A stretch of DNA of 31,140 nucleotides from UBA2185 sp964564625 (GTDB taxonomy: Bacteria > Desulfobacterota > Syntrophia > Syntrophales > UBA2185): NCBI GenBank assembly GCA_964564625.1, contig CAZMBE010000033.1, positions 1-31,140 on the forward strand, read 5' to 3'. The position numbers and the translations under genes are program-made. This document shows positions 1 to 7,287 of the stretch, one piece after another; the stretch's first letter is position 1; the number at the start of each line of letters is the position of its first letter. The notes below the pieces were generated by a model. The model did no database searches and was not told the DNA's origin. It saw only the letters and a list, made by a program, of their open reading frames with translations.

Positions 1-1095
1 TGCACCCAATAGCCTTCCCGCTGTTGTTGAGAGAAGCCGGAAGCGGGCTTCGCTCTCGCGCAGGGCCTCCTCGGACTGTTTCAGATCGGTGATGTCGTGC
101 CATACCGTTACTGAACCCACGATGTGGTTTCCTGCCCATATCGGCGCTGAAGATGTCTCGACCACAGTGTCAGTACCATCAGCCCGCGTTACCATAAACA
201 ATGCGCCAGTGACTTTTTCACCATGGAGTGCCCGTAGAGTGGGTTGTTCCTCCAATATTAACGGCTGTCCATCCAGGAATCTTGCTGAAACACGCCCGAC
301 GACGTCCTTGACATTAAGACCGACAGGGTCAAAGCCGTAAATCGCGAGAAAGGGCGGATTTACGCGCCGCACGTTCATCGCCGTATCATACAAGAGCACG
401 GTATCATTTTGCGCCATGAAGATTGCGTCAATCTCCGCCGCATCCCTCTGGTCCTCTTCGAGTTGCTGCTGAATGGACAGCAGTTCCAAGTTCTGCACCT
501 TCAGCTCTGCTGTAACTTTCTCTAACTCGGCGGTCCGCTTTCTGACTTCAAAGTCCAGCAAATCTTCTCTTTTCTTCTGTTCGGTAAGGTCAGTGATAAC
601 TACACTGACCGACATCTGTTCTTCTATTGTGAGAGGATTTGTGGAGACAGCGACGGGAAGATAATCACCACACGCAGTACTGAGGAGGAACTCACCCTTT
701 TGTTTCCCAGCCAAGCTATCCCCCAGGAGTCTGAGAAAGCTCTCCTTCGCGCTTTCGTGGACGAAGTAATGAAAGAAAGAACCCATTACCTTTTCGAGTG
801 CAAGACCAAGCATATCCGCAAAGCGCTGGTTCGCATAGGTGATTGCCCCATCGGGCAGCAGAGTGACGGCGCCTTCGCTTACATTCTCCACGATCATGCG
901 GTAAGGATAATCAGCGCCCTTCAGCGTGAAGATCTGTATGCCCGTCGCAGTTTCGATGGCGAGGGCGTCCACCTCGCCACTACGGATCGCTCGGAGGGTC
1001 TCTTCCGCTTCCGCCAGACGTAGCTCCAGGTCTTCCACTCTTTCCAGGAGCTCTTTCTCACGTGTTTTTTGAGATTTGCGCGGAACCTTTTTCAT
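1..1095 (-). CDS. PAS-domain sensor protein, probable histidine kinase, 3' end beyond window
   Basis: The frame is open for 365 codons from the ATG at 1095 to the window edge, so only the N-terminal sensory part is visible. Residues about 10-45 form a charged coiled coil ending in a LRAIRSGEVDAL-type motif common at the front of PAS kinases. A first PAS domain lies at about 65-173 (YRMIVENVSEGAVTLLPDG onward). A coiled linker follows at about 175-215, then a second PAS at about 216-335 ending HDITDLKQSEEALRESE. A third sensory domain begins at FRLLSTTAGRLL, which in related proteins usually opens a GAF domain. No kinase core is visible, so histidine kinase is inferred from architecture. The start overlaps the kaiB stop by 4 bp (ATGA), implying translational coupling to the Kai genes and a role as their signalling partner. 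It could instead end in a GGDEF or phosphatase domain. Confidence 0.85.
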   Translation of the reverse strand, partial: MKKVPRKSQKTREKELLERVEDLELRLAEAEETLRAIRSGEVDALAIETATGIQIFTLKGADYPYRMIVENVSEGAVTLLPDGAITYANQRFADMLGLALEKVMGSFFHYFVHESAKESFLRLLGDSLAGKQKGEFLLSTACGDYLPVAVSTNPLTIEEQMSVSVVITDLTEQKKREDLLDFEVRKRTAELEKVTAELKVQNLELLSIQQQLEEDQRDAAEIDAIFMAQNDTVLLYDTAMNVRRVNPPFLAIYGFDPVGLNVKDVVGRVSARFLDGQPLILEEQPTLRALHGEKVTGALFMVTRADGTDTVVETSSAPIWAGNHIVGSVTVWHDITDLKQSEEALRESEARFRLLSTTAGRLLGA

Positions 1096-1436
1096 GATTT
1101 TTTCGGCTTCAAATCAATCCCTACAAGGAACTTTTCCATGTCCGCCATATCGCCGATGAGTCTGCGAAGCGGCAGAGGGAGCTTCTTGATCAATGTAGGA
1201 ACTGCGATGATCTGCTCACCCTGGGCAAGCTTAGGCTGTTGATAAATATCGATAATCTCGAGTTCGTAACGGCCTTTGAGATAGTTTTCGCAAACCTCCT
1301 TCACATTCGTGATCGCCTTCGTTGATTTGGGGGTTATCCCAGAGACATAAAGGCGCAAACTGTATTTTTCCTCTTTGGACATTTTCAGAGCTTTTTCAAA
1401 TTCCCGGGTGCTTGTCTTGATCTTCTCCTTGATCAT
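1092..1436 (-). CDS. kaiB: KaiB-family protein, second copy
   Basis: This is a 114-residue KaiB homologue, against about 100 residues for cyanobacterial KaiB. The thioredoxin-like core is clear: LRLYVSGITPKSTKAI at the first strand and helix, YELEIIDIYQQPKLAQGEQI in the middle, then IAVPTLIKKLPLPLRRLIGD and MEKFLVGID near the C terminus. These match the conserved KaiB blocks A(T/V)PTL..LP.P.R..IGD and (R/E)(K/R)VL.G.D. Upstream in-frame starts exist at 1454 and 1442, but GGAG at 1445-1448 sits 8 nt before the ATG at 1436, so that start is chosen. KaiB proteins switch fold and bind the KaiC CI ring and clock output kinases; no enzymatic activity is expected. It follows the first kaiB closely and overlaps the PAS sensor start by 4 bp. 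It differs from its neighbour mainly in the N-terminal extension and the LPLPLRR segment. Confidence 0.9.
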   Translation of the reverse strand: MIKEKIKTSTREFEKALKMSKEEKYSLRLYVSGITPKSTKAITNVKEVCENYLKGRYELEIIDIYQQPKLAQGEQIIAVPTLIKKLPLPLRRLIGDMADMEKFLVGIDLKPKKS

Positions 1437-1454
1437 CAGCATTGCTCCATGCAT

Positions 1455-1796
1455 TTATTTGGCAGCTTTTACAGCAGGCTTAATGTCGAGCCCGACTAAT
1501 ACACGTTCCGTGTTGGCCAGATCTCCAATAAGCTTTTTCACTGGCGGAGGGAGTTGCCTCACCAGGGTCGGGACAGCGAGGATCTGGTCTCCTTTCGCGA
1601 GCGTAGGATTCTTCAGGAGGTCTACGACCTCGATGCGATACTTGCCGGCAAGGTACTCATCGCAGATCTGTTTGAGATTCGCGAAAGCTTTGATGGACTT
1701 CGGCGTCTGCCCCGCCACATACAACCTCAGTATCCAGACCTCTTCGGAAGAGTTTTTTTTAACTGATATAGCTTTTCTCCTTGGTGTATCCATCAT
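1455..1796 (-). CDS. kaiB: KaiB-family protein, first copy
   Basis: This 113-residue KaiB homologue lies directly after kaiC. Core blocks are WILRLYVAGQTPKSIKAFAN, then YRIEVVDLLKNPTLAKGDQI, AVPTLVRQLPPPVKKLIGD and RVLVGLDIKP. It is closer to canonical cyanobacterial KaiB (LPPPV, IGDL, VLxGLD) than the second copy. A longer open frame reaches back to 1898 inside kaiC, but GGAG at 1803-1806, 6 nt before the tandem ATGATG at 1796, marks the start just after the kaiC stop at 1798. The basic N-terminal tail of about 20 residues (MMDTPRRKAISVKKN) is longer than in cyanobacterial KaiB. As the most canonical copy it is the better candidate for binding the phosphorylated KaiC ring, while the second copy may have diverged toward the sensor protein; that split of labour is inference. 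Confidence 0.92.
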   Translation of the reverse strand: MMDTPRRKAISVKKNSSEEVWILRLYVAGQTPKSIKAFANLKQICDEYLAGKYRIEVVDLLKNPTLAKGDQILAVPTLVRQLPPPVKKLIGDLANTERVLVGLDIKPAVKAAK

Positions 1797-1797
1797 C

Positions 1798-3540
1798 TCA
1801 GTCTCCTTTTGGTCTCTTTTTTGGCGTGGCTCTCTTGACCGTTGAATCATCCGCCTTGCGGAGGCGCACCATCTCTGCCCGATCAGCGCTCGAATCATCG
1901 CTCTTTTTCATCCCTTGCGCAGCCATAATCTGAAGTTCCTCGGACTCCACATCATACTCGGCGCGCAGGGCCTCGATCTTGGCCCTCAGAACCTTTTGTT
2001 TGCGCTCCTGCTCGCGCATTCTCCGTTCCACCCCAGTCTGGTAGTCCCTTGCCTCTGCCTTTTCCTTTGCCTCCTGCGCTGCTCGTGCGCTCCCTGTCAG
2101 GACTCCCCCCGAACCAAGATAGACGTCTACAAGTTCGATACCGCGGTCGTTGAGCAGGACTTCACGGATCTGGTTGGAGTGCGCCATACCCCGGGATTTC
2201 AGGATATACAGGCCGCGGTTGCGCTCCCCGTTGATTTCGATATCACGCAGAAGAACCCAGGTGTCGATGAGGGATGAGATCTCATCATTCGTCCGCTCCA
2301 GGCTGTTTCCAAAATGGACCAGATCCGTGAGAAACGTGGTGACATGGGTCGCCTTCAGGTAATCGAAAAGGCGCGTGAGTACCGATTTAACCTCGATGGA
2401 GGTGCCCACGGCAGTCAGGTTGCTTACCGGGTCCACGATTACTATCTGGGGCTTGAACTCAGTGACCAGGTTATGGATCGTGACAAGGTGCATCTCCAGT
2501 CCATAAAGGGAAGGACGGCTCGCGTAAAACTTGAGCATCCCCTTTTTCACCCAGGGCGCGAGTTCTGTGCCGATGGACTTCATGTTGCGGATGATCTGGT
2601 TGGCTGATTCCTCGAAGGCGAGGTAGAGGCACCGTTCCCCCCGCCTGCATGCGGCCTCGGTAAACTTGGCCGCGAAGCTGGTCTTACCCGTGCCTGTCGT
2701 GCCGGATATGAGGATGGTGCTGCCACGGTAGAAACCTTTCCCGGCAAGCATGTTGTCCAGCCGCGGGATGCCTGAGGGGATGCGCTCGTTGGAAACTGTG
2801 TGGTCGAGGCCCAGAGATGTAACCGGCAGGATAGAGATGCCGGTCTTCTCGATGAGGAAAGGATACTCGTCGGCGCCGTGCGCAGAGCCCCGGTACTTGA
2901 TGATGCGTAAACGTCGGGTGGAGATCTGCTCCCTGACCCGGAAGTCGAGGAGGATCACGCAATCGGCCACGTATTCCTCAAGGCCGTAACGGGTCATGCT
3001 GTTTTCCCCGCTCTCCCCCGTCACGACGGCCGTGATTCCCCGGTCTTTCAGCCAGTGGAAGAGCCTGCGAAGCTCCGCCCGCAGAATCCCGACATTAGTC
3101 AGTCCTGAAAAGAGGGATTCGATGGTATCGAGAACGATCCGCTTCGCCTTGATCGAATCGATGGCATGAGCCAGGCGGATAAAGAGACCTTCAAGGTCAT
3201 ATTCGCCCGTCTCCTCGATCTCGCTTCTCTCAATATAGATATGGTCCATAGCGATTAGCTTGCGGGCGATCATGTCGTTCAGGTCATAACCCAGGGAGGA
3301 AAAGTTCTGGGCCAGGTCTTTGGGGGATTCCTCGAAGGAGACGAAGACACCCGGCTCCCTGTACTGGATGGCGCCCCTGAGAAGAAACTCCATAGCAAAC
3401 ACGGTCTTCCCGCAGCCGGCGCTCCCGCAGATCAGGGTGGGGCGACCCTTCGGCAGTCCGCCGTTGCTGATCTCGTCAAAACCCCTGATGCCGGTCGGGC
3501 ACTTCTCCAGAACAATCGCACGGTCAAGCTCTGCCATCAT
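1798..3540 (-). CDS. kaiC: KaiC-family circadian clock ATPase/autokinase
   Basis: This is a 580-residue double-RecA protein. The CI domain has Walker A GSAGCGKT at 40-47, the paired catalytic glutamates in FVSFEESP at 70-71 and Walker B IVLDT ending near 138. The CII domain has Walker A GTTGTGKT at 280-287, LAFEESA glutamates at 310-311 and Walker B IVIVDP near 370. The CII phosphoacceptor region reads ERTNDEISSLIDTW, placing Ser422-Ser423 where cyanobacterial KaiC has Ser431-Thr432 and Thr417 at the Thr426 position. KaiC family members hydrolyse ATP slowly in CI and autophosphorylate in CII as hexamers. From about 486 a charged coiled-coil tail of roughly 90 residues replaces the KaiA-binding tail, and no kaiA is present. 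Start: GAGGAGG just before ATGATG at 3540; a longer frame to 3591 lacks such a site. The stop nearly abuts kaiB. Confidence 0.95.
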   Translation of the reverse strand: MMAELDRAIVLEKCPTGIRGFDEISNGGLPKGRPTLICGSAGCGKTVFAMEFLLRGAIQYREPGVFVSFEESPKDLAQNFSSLGYDLNDMIARKLIAMDHIYIERSEIEETGEYDLEGLFIRLAHAIDSIKAKRIVLDTIESLFSGLTNVGILRAELRRLFHWLKDRGITAVVTGESGENSMTRYGLEEYVADCVILLDFRVREQISTRRLRIIKYRGSAHGADEYPFLIEKTGISILPVTSLGLDHTVSNERIPSGIPRLDNMLAGKGFYRGSTILISGTTGTGKTSFAAKFTEAACRRGERCLYLAFEESANQIIRNMKSIGTELAPWVKKGMLKFYASRPSLYGLEMHLVTIHNLVTEFKPQIVIVDPVSNLTAVGTSIEVKSVLTRLFDYLKATHVTTFLTDLVHFGNSLERTNDEISSLIDTWVLLRDIEINGERNRGLYILKSRGMAHSNQIREVLLNDRGIELVDVYLGSGGVLTGSARAAQEAKEKAEARDYQTGVERRMREQERKQKVLRAKIEALRAEYDVESEELQIMAAQGMKKSDDSSADRAEMVRLRKADDSTVKRATPKKRPKGD

Positions 3541-3591
3541 GAACCTCCTCCATGGCTGAGATGAGTTTATAAAGTGGCTATAATAGGACAC

Positions 3592-3660
3592 CTAAGGATG
3601 GAAAAGCGCAGGATAGGAGAGTATCCTGTCTAAAATAATAACGGTCATTTCTATCCTAAA
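3592..3660. promoter_or_regulatory. Dyad symmetry with repeated AGGAT/TATCCT words upstream of kaiC
   Basis: An inverted repeat AGGATA-N6-TATCCT spans 3610-3627. A third TATCCT word lies at 3652-3657 and a related CTAAGGAT word at 3592-3599. The cluster is 50-120 bp upstream of the kaiC start, where a repressor or activator of the Kai operon would bind. No protein is assigned and the words are short, so this is a candidate operator only. Confidence 0.35.
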
Positions 3661-3778
3661 TGTAATGGAAGCGCAAGAGGAAAGTTTTAATAAGAGTTTT
3701 CGTCATCATAAATCAGGTTATTCCCGATTGTAGATTCACTCGCATACCTTTAGTTGTTCTATACTACTTATTCAAAGC

Positions 3779-3842
3779 TATAATAAAATGTGGCACGGGA
3801 GTGTGCCAGCCGCTCATGAATTTGTATTCGGGAGGAAACTTT
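3779..3842 (+). promoter_or_regulatory. Sigma70-like -10, 5' hairpin and strong ribosome-binding site of an orphan frame
   Basis: A perfect TATAAT lies at 3779-3784 with only a poor -35 (TTGTTC, 19-bp spacer). It is followed by a 6-bp hairpin TGGCAC-GGGAGT-GTGCCA at 3791-3808, which would sit at the very 5' end of the transcript. GGGAGGAA at 3830-3837 precedes an ATG at 3843 by about 5 nt. The layout is that of a genuine gene start, but the gene it serves is missing or truncated. Confidence 0.45.
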
Positions 3843-4034
3843 ATGAAATGTCTACGCTGCTGTTATGAGATTTTCCATAGATGGCATGCTGTCGCTATAG
3901 GTTTACATCACACTGAGCCGCGTAAAAAATCATGCACGAGCGTGTTAAATACGTCCGGCTGTTCAAAGAACGGAATGTGCCCGCAGTCAGGAAAGATGTG
4001 CAGGGTAGCCCTCGGGATTTTCTCTTTTCCGTAG
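3843..4034 (+). pseudogene. Truncated Cys-rich reading frame behind a good start site
   Basis: The frame begins MKCLRCCYEIFHRWH, resembling the start of a zinc-ribbon protein (MKCxxC). After about 21 codons it runs antisense through the 3' end of the alpha/beta hydrolase gene and loses protein-like character. Given the promoter, hairpin and strong Shine-Dalgarno site in front, the simplest reading is that only the 5' stub of a gene survives and the rest was replaced when the hydrolase operon arrived. A very short expressed peptide or a leader RNA is possible. Confidence 0.3.
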
Positions 4035-4771
4035 TACGCGTGCGTGAGAGGGAAAACGCGATCGTGTTCACCCCATACAATGAGAGTGGGCTTGGTTATG
4101 TTCGGAAGATTCTCTAATACTTCCGAGAGGACTTCTTGCCTCGCTCCATGGAAATCAATGATTGACCGTATCACCCGCAACATGAACGCCTGCTGTCCGG
4201 GACGGGAAAAATGTTCGTAGAAAATATCAACAAATTGTTTGGTAATGACGGCAGGATTCCGAACGGCCAGCTGGAAAAATATCTTCACACTCATCCTGGT
4301 CGGAAATGACATAAGCTCCCCGAGGGCGGGGAAGGACATCAACCTAAGCGTCCATATGACATCCCTTCCGAAACCCGCATTGTCAATCAGCACCAGTTTC
4401 TCCACCTTGTGAGGAAACCGGATTGTGTACTGCAGGGCTACACCGCCGCCAAGAGACTGGCCAATGAGAACTGCTCGATCAATGTTCAGGGCGTCGAGAA
4501 AATCATGCATAAATTGAACATAATGAACGGGGGTAAAGGATGCGGCAGGAATGTCCGAACGGCCGAAGCCTGCCAGGTCCGGAACGTATATTGTATAACT
4601 TTCGGACAGGGCGTGGATGTTGTGCATCCAGATGTCTGCCGACGCACCAAGGCCGTGGATGAGGACAACATTTGTTTCCCCTTCTCCGAAAGTCCAGTAA
4701 CGCGTATTGATCGATCCAGCCTTTATGTATTTGTCCTGGGGAAGTTCTATGTGCATTTTTGTCATGTCCAA
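3908..4771 (-). CDS. Alpha/beta-fold hydrolase
   Basis: This 287-residue protein has a standard alpha/beta-hydrolase layout. The oxyanion strand is VVLIHGLGASADIW at about 35-48, and the nucleophile elbow GQSLGGG places Ser106. The acid is Asp237 in VWGEHDRVFP, and His265 in PDCGHIPFFEQP completes the triad. A small helical cap lies between residues 130 and 215. No signal peptide is seen, so it is probably cytoplasmic. Substrate cannot be predicted; relatives include esterases, C-C bond hydrolases and haloperoxidase-like enzymes. The start is taken as TTG at 4771 because GGAG lies 7 nt upstream, while the ATG two codons in would be 13 nt away. It is last in the operon, 39 bp after the DUF2284 gene. 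Confidence 0.85.
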   Translation of the reverse strand: MDMTKMHIELPQDKYIKAGSINTRYWTFGEGETNVVLIHGLGASADIWMHNIHALSESYTIYVPDLAGFGRSDIPAASFTPVHYVQFMHDFLDALNIDRAVLIGQSLGGGVALQYTIRFPHKVEKLVLIDNAGFGRDVIWTLRLMSFPALGELMSFPTRMSVKIFFQLAVRNPAVITKQFVDIFYEHFSRPGQQAFMLRVIRSIIDFHGARQEVLSEVLENLPNITKPTLIVWGEHDRVFPLTHAYYGKEKIPRATLHIFPDCGHIPFFEQPDVFNTLVHDFLRGSV

Positions 4772-4810
4772 AGCACGTCTCCTGAATAATCAAGGGTGAT
4801 GATGTAATGA

Positions 4811-5353
4811 TCAATCCACCAGCATGAGACAGTAGATGTTGCGCGTTTCCGTTTCTTCCCTCAATGTCTGAATAAAGAATCCGTTATTCCTGGCCGTCTG
4901 GAATACATCGATACCGCAAGCTTCCATGGACGGTCTCGCCATCCATCCATGGCTACATGGCGTCCCCTTGACAGTGCCGCATTCCCGGCAGAGATCACAG
5001 GGTCCAACCAGGAATACAAAGGCTTTATAGAATCCATCCTTGAACATCTCCCCTTCCAGGTCGATCAACATCCTGCGATATTTTTTCAGCATCTTCTCCC
5101 TCGCCGGAGAGGCAGGAGCTTCCACATGGAAGAGGAGGGCTCGTTCATAGGAATCAAGGATTTTTCTTGTCTCCTCCGCGGTCGGGCTATGGGGTGGGCA
5201 GCAGTAACTATACCCGTATCCTCCACATCCAAAATGGCATTTCAACCGTACCCAGGGCGCGGTGACCACACTTCCCGTATGGATTTGTTTCACATTGGTG
5301 GCGCCGCCTTTTAACGCGGCGTCACAGTATTTTTTTAAATTGTGTCCCGTCAT
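4811..5353 (-). CDS. DUF2284 family predicted metal-binding protein
   Basis: This is a 180-residue Cys-rich soluble protein matching the DUF2284 pattern. The N-terminal Cys cluster (Cys39, 43, 51, 52) lies in CHFGCGGYGYSYCCPPHSPT. The second cluster (Cys119, 122, 125, 133, 146) lies in GPCDLCREC and TPCSHGWMARPSMEACGID, the hallmark of the family. The second cluster resembles a ferredoxin-like ligand set and suggests an iron-sulfur or other metal site; biochemical function is unknown. The ATG at 5353 has only a weak ribosome-binding site. Spacing of 48 bp after the ABC permease and 39 bp before the hydrolase suggests one transcript from the promoter at 7179-7207. A link to export is not evident. 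Confidence 0.85.
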   Translation of the reverse strand: MTGHNLKKYCDAALKGGATNVKQIHTGSVVTAPWVRLKCHFGCGGYGYSYCCPPHSPTAEETRKILDSYERALLFHVEAPASPAREKMLKKYRRMLIDLEGEMFKDGFYKAFVFLVGPCDLCRECGTVKGTPCSHGWMARPSMEACGIDVFQTARNNGFFIQTLREETETRNIYCLMLVD

Positions 5354-5401
5354 AGTTACACCGTAGATTTTTGCCCAATGACTGCTCTTTGATTGTTACC
5401 A

Positions 5402-6166
5402 TCACTTCATCCTGCTGAACAGGATGCTTCCTATAATAATCATCAATAGCGCGAAGAATACAATGATCCCGATATCCGCGTAAAGGGGAAAGTTATTGAG
5501 CCCGAGGAGGGCGTACCGGACTCCGTCAACGGTATAGGTCAGGGGATTCAGCTTTACAGCCCCCTGTAGCCATATGGGGAGCCGTTCGTCGACCGGAAAG
5601 AGGGCGCCGGAAAGGAAGAAGAGGGGAAATACCACAAATGTTGCGACAAGCTGAAAACCTTCCAGGCTCTCAAATAAGGAACCGATGGCAAGCCCCAGGG
5701 AAACCATGGCGATTGAAGTGATGAGCAGAATGGACAGGGCGAGGGGGATTCCCCACAGATTAACGGCAGGAAACAAAAAAGAGAAGGTAAAGAGTATCAG
5801 TACCTGGATGGTGATGTCAGTGCAGCCACCGAGTACCTTTCCAAAGAAAATACTCACGCGCGACACCGGCGCGACAAGTACAGCTTTCAGCACGTCTATC
5901 TTCCGGTCCCAGATAATGTAGAGTCCGAAAAAAACCGATCCGAAGAGCACCGACATTGAGAGGATCCCCGGGTATATGTAATCCCGGTAGTTGACTCCGC
6001 CAACGCTGAAACTGGCTCCCACACCGCTCCCGAAAAGGAAAAGCCACAGCAGTGGCTGGACAACACTGGCGACCACCCGGCTCTTTTCCCGTTGAAAAAT
6101 CTTGAACTCACGCCACCAAACAGCGTATATGCCCCGCAGTTCTCTTTTGAAATATTCCTCATGCAT
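5402..6166 (-). CDS. ABC-2 type transporter permease (DrrB/NodJ-like)
   Basis: This 254-residue integral membrane protein has about six hydrophobic segments. The first follows REKSRVVASVVQPLLWLFLF near residues 25-42, and the last is IIVFFALLMIIIGSILF at the C terminus. The FPLFFLSGALFPVDERLP segment followed by LNPLTYTVDGVRYALLG is characteristic of ABC-2 exporters. A longer frame starts at a TTG at 6208, but the ATG at 6166 lies 4 nt after the ATPase stop with GAGGG upstream and gives the usual family length. With the upstream ATPase it should form a homodimeric-type exporter in the inner membrane. The family includes drug, lipid and polysaccharide exporters, and substrate is not deducible. 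Confidence 0.9.
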   Translation of the reverse strand: MHEEYFKRELRGIYAVWWREFKIFQREKSRVVASVVQPLLWLFLFGSGVGASFSVGGVNYRDYIYPGILSMSVLFGSVFFGLYIIWDRKIDVLKAVLVAPVSRVSIFFGKVLGGCTDITIQVLILFTFSFLFPAVNLWGIPLALSILLITSIAMVSLGLAIGSLFESLEGFQLVATFVVFPLFFLSGALFPVDERLPIWLQGAVKLNPLTYTVDGVRYALLGLNNFPLYADIGIIVFFALLMIIIGSILFSRMK

Positions 6167-6170
6167 GAGA

Positions 6171-7148
6171 TCAATTCCCTCTCTGGCGATATCGAGCCGC
6201 GGATTCAACCCAGCCTCCGGTATCCTCTGTGTACTCTTCCCGTATATCCCGTCCGGTCAGCTTAATGAATACATCGTTGAGCGTGGGCGCCCTTGTCTCC
6301 ACTGACTCCACGTTCTGTATTCTCGAGAGAAGGTCGGGCAGGTGGAGATGGGCCTCTTTCATGGTAACCTCCACCATACCGCCGTTCACTGTCACTCCCG
6401 AGACATAAGGCAGGCCGCGAAGAGCGTCAAGAGGAGGATCCTGCACACGCATGACAACCATATACCCCCCCAGTAAATCCTTCAGTTCCTCAGGAGTGCC
6501 GAGGGCGATGATACGTCCGTAATCGATGATTCCCACACGGTCGCAGACCTGCTCCGCCTCCTCCATGTAATGGGTGGTGAGCACGACGGTGATGCCCTCG
6601 TTTACCGCCATCTTCTTTATATAATCCCATATGCGTGCCCGTGTCTGCGGGTCGAGCCCCAGCGTAGGCTCGTCGAGGAAAAGCACCGCCGGCCGATGCA
6701 AAAGACCGCGAACCAACTCAAGCCGCCGCCGCATTCCGCCTGAGTACGTACGTGTGATGTCATGAGCGCGATCCTGCAGATCGACGAGCTCCAGCATCTC
6801 CTTTATCCTCTCCTTCCGGACATCTTTGGGAACGCCATACAGACGGGCGTGGAGCTCAAGGTTTTCGATGCCGGTAAGAATAGTGTCCAGGGTAAGATCC
6901 TGGAAGACAATGCCTACATTGCGCCGAACCTCCGCAGGCTTCTTCTCTATGTCATAACCGGCGATTGAGGCGCTGCCCGAAGTCGGGCGAACAATAGTAC
7001 AGAGCATCCCGATGGTCGTGGTTTTGCCCGCGCCGTTGGGACCGAGGAGGCCGAATATCTCGCCTTTCTCTATGGAGAGGTCAATACCCCGAACAGCCTG
7101 TATCCTGCCGTATGATTTCGCGAGAGCCCTGGTCTCTATAATGGCCAT
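6171..7148 (-). CDS. ABC transporter ATP-binding protein (DrrA family)
   Basis: This 325-residue ATPase has Walker A GPNGAGKT at 36-43, a Q-loop in VFQDLTLD near 82-84, signature YSGGMRRR at 135-142, Walker B VLFLDEP at 155-161 and the H-loop His193 in LTTHYMEEAEQ. The roughly 90-residue C-terminal extension after GRIIALGTPEELKD (MVVMRVQDPP to FIKLTGRDIREE) is typical of DrrA/CcmA-like exporter ATPases. It is the first gene of the operon, with a sigma70-type promoter 31-59 bp upstream and GGAG about 11 nt before the ATG. The permease gene starts 4 nt after its stop, so the two subunits are probably translationally coupled. Confidence 0.93.
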   Translation of the reverse strand: MAIIETRALAKSYGRIQAVRGIDLSIEKGEIFGLLGPNGAGKTTTIGMLCTIVRPTSGSASIAGYDIEKKPAEVRRNVGIVFQDLTLDTILTGIENLELHARLYGVPKDVRKERIKEMLELVDLQDRAHDITRTYSGGMRRRLELVRGLLHRPAVLFLDEPTLGLDPQTRARIWDYIKKMAVNEGITVVLTTHYMEEAEQVCDRVGIIDYGRIIALGTPEELKDLLGGYMVVMRVQDPPLDALRGLPYVSGVTVNGGMVEVTMKEAHLHLPDLLSRIQNVESVETRAPTLNDVFIKLTGRDIREEYTEDTGGWVESAARYRQRGN

Positions 7149-7178
7149 TTCGTATGAAACTCCTTTGTTCGTTGATTG

Positions 7179-7207
7179 AGTATAGAAACAAGGATATGCT
7201 ACGTCAA
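7179..7207 (-). promoter_or_regulatory. Sigma70-type promoter of the ABC exporter operon
   Basis: On the minus strand TTGACG (7202-7207) is followed after exactly 17 bp by TATACT (7179-7184). Transcription would start about 20 bp upstream of the ATPase start codon at 7148. Both boxes are one mismatch from consensus. Confidence 0.65.
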
Positions 7208-7287
7208 GAAGAAAGGATTTTTTACTATGGTAAATTGCAGAAACGTTGTATATTTTTACCAGCCTGATGTGAGGAAACAGGAGGTTA

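Larger units (their letters stand above)
3541..3842. other. Divergent intergenic region between kaiC and an orphan gene start
   Basis: No supported gene lies here. The kaiC-proximal half holds the AGGATA/TATCCT dyads, and the far end carries a plus-strand promoter-like assembly. AT content is higher than in the flanking genes, as expected of a regulatory region. Confidence 0.6.

Noticed and set aside
3791..3808. Possible sigma54 (-24/-12) promoter, TGGCACG with a downstream GC
   Set aside because: The GG-to-GC spacing is 11 bases instead of the required 10, and the sequence is equally explained by the perfect 6-bp hairpin.
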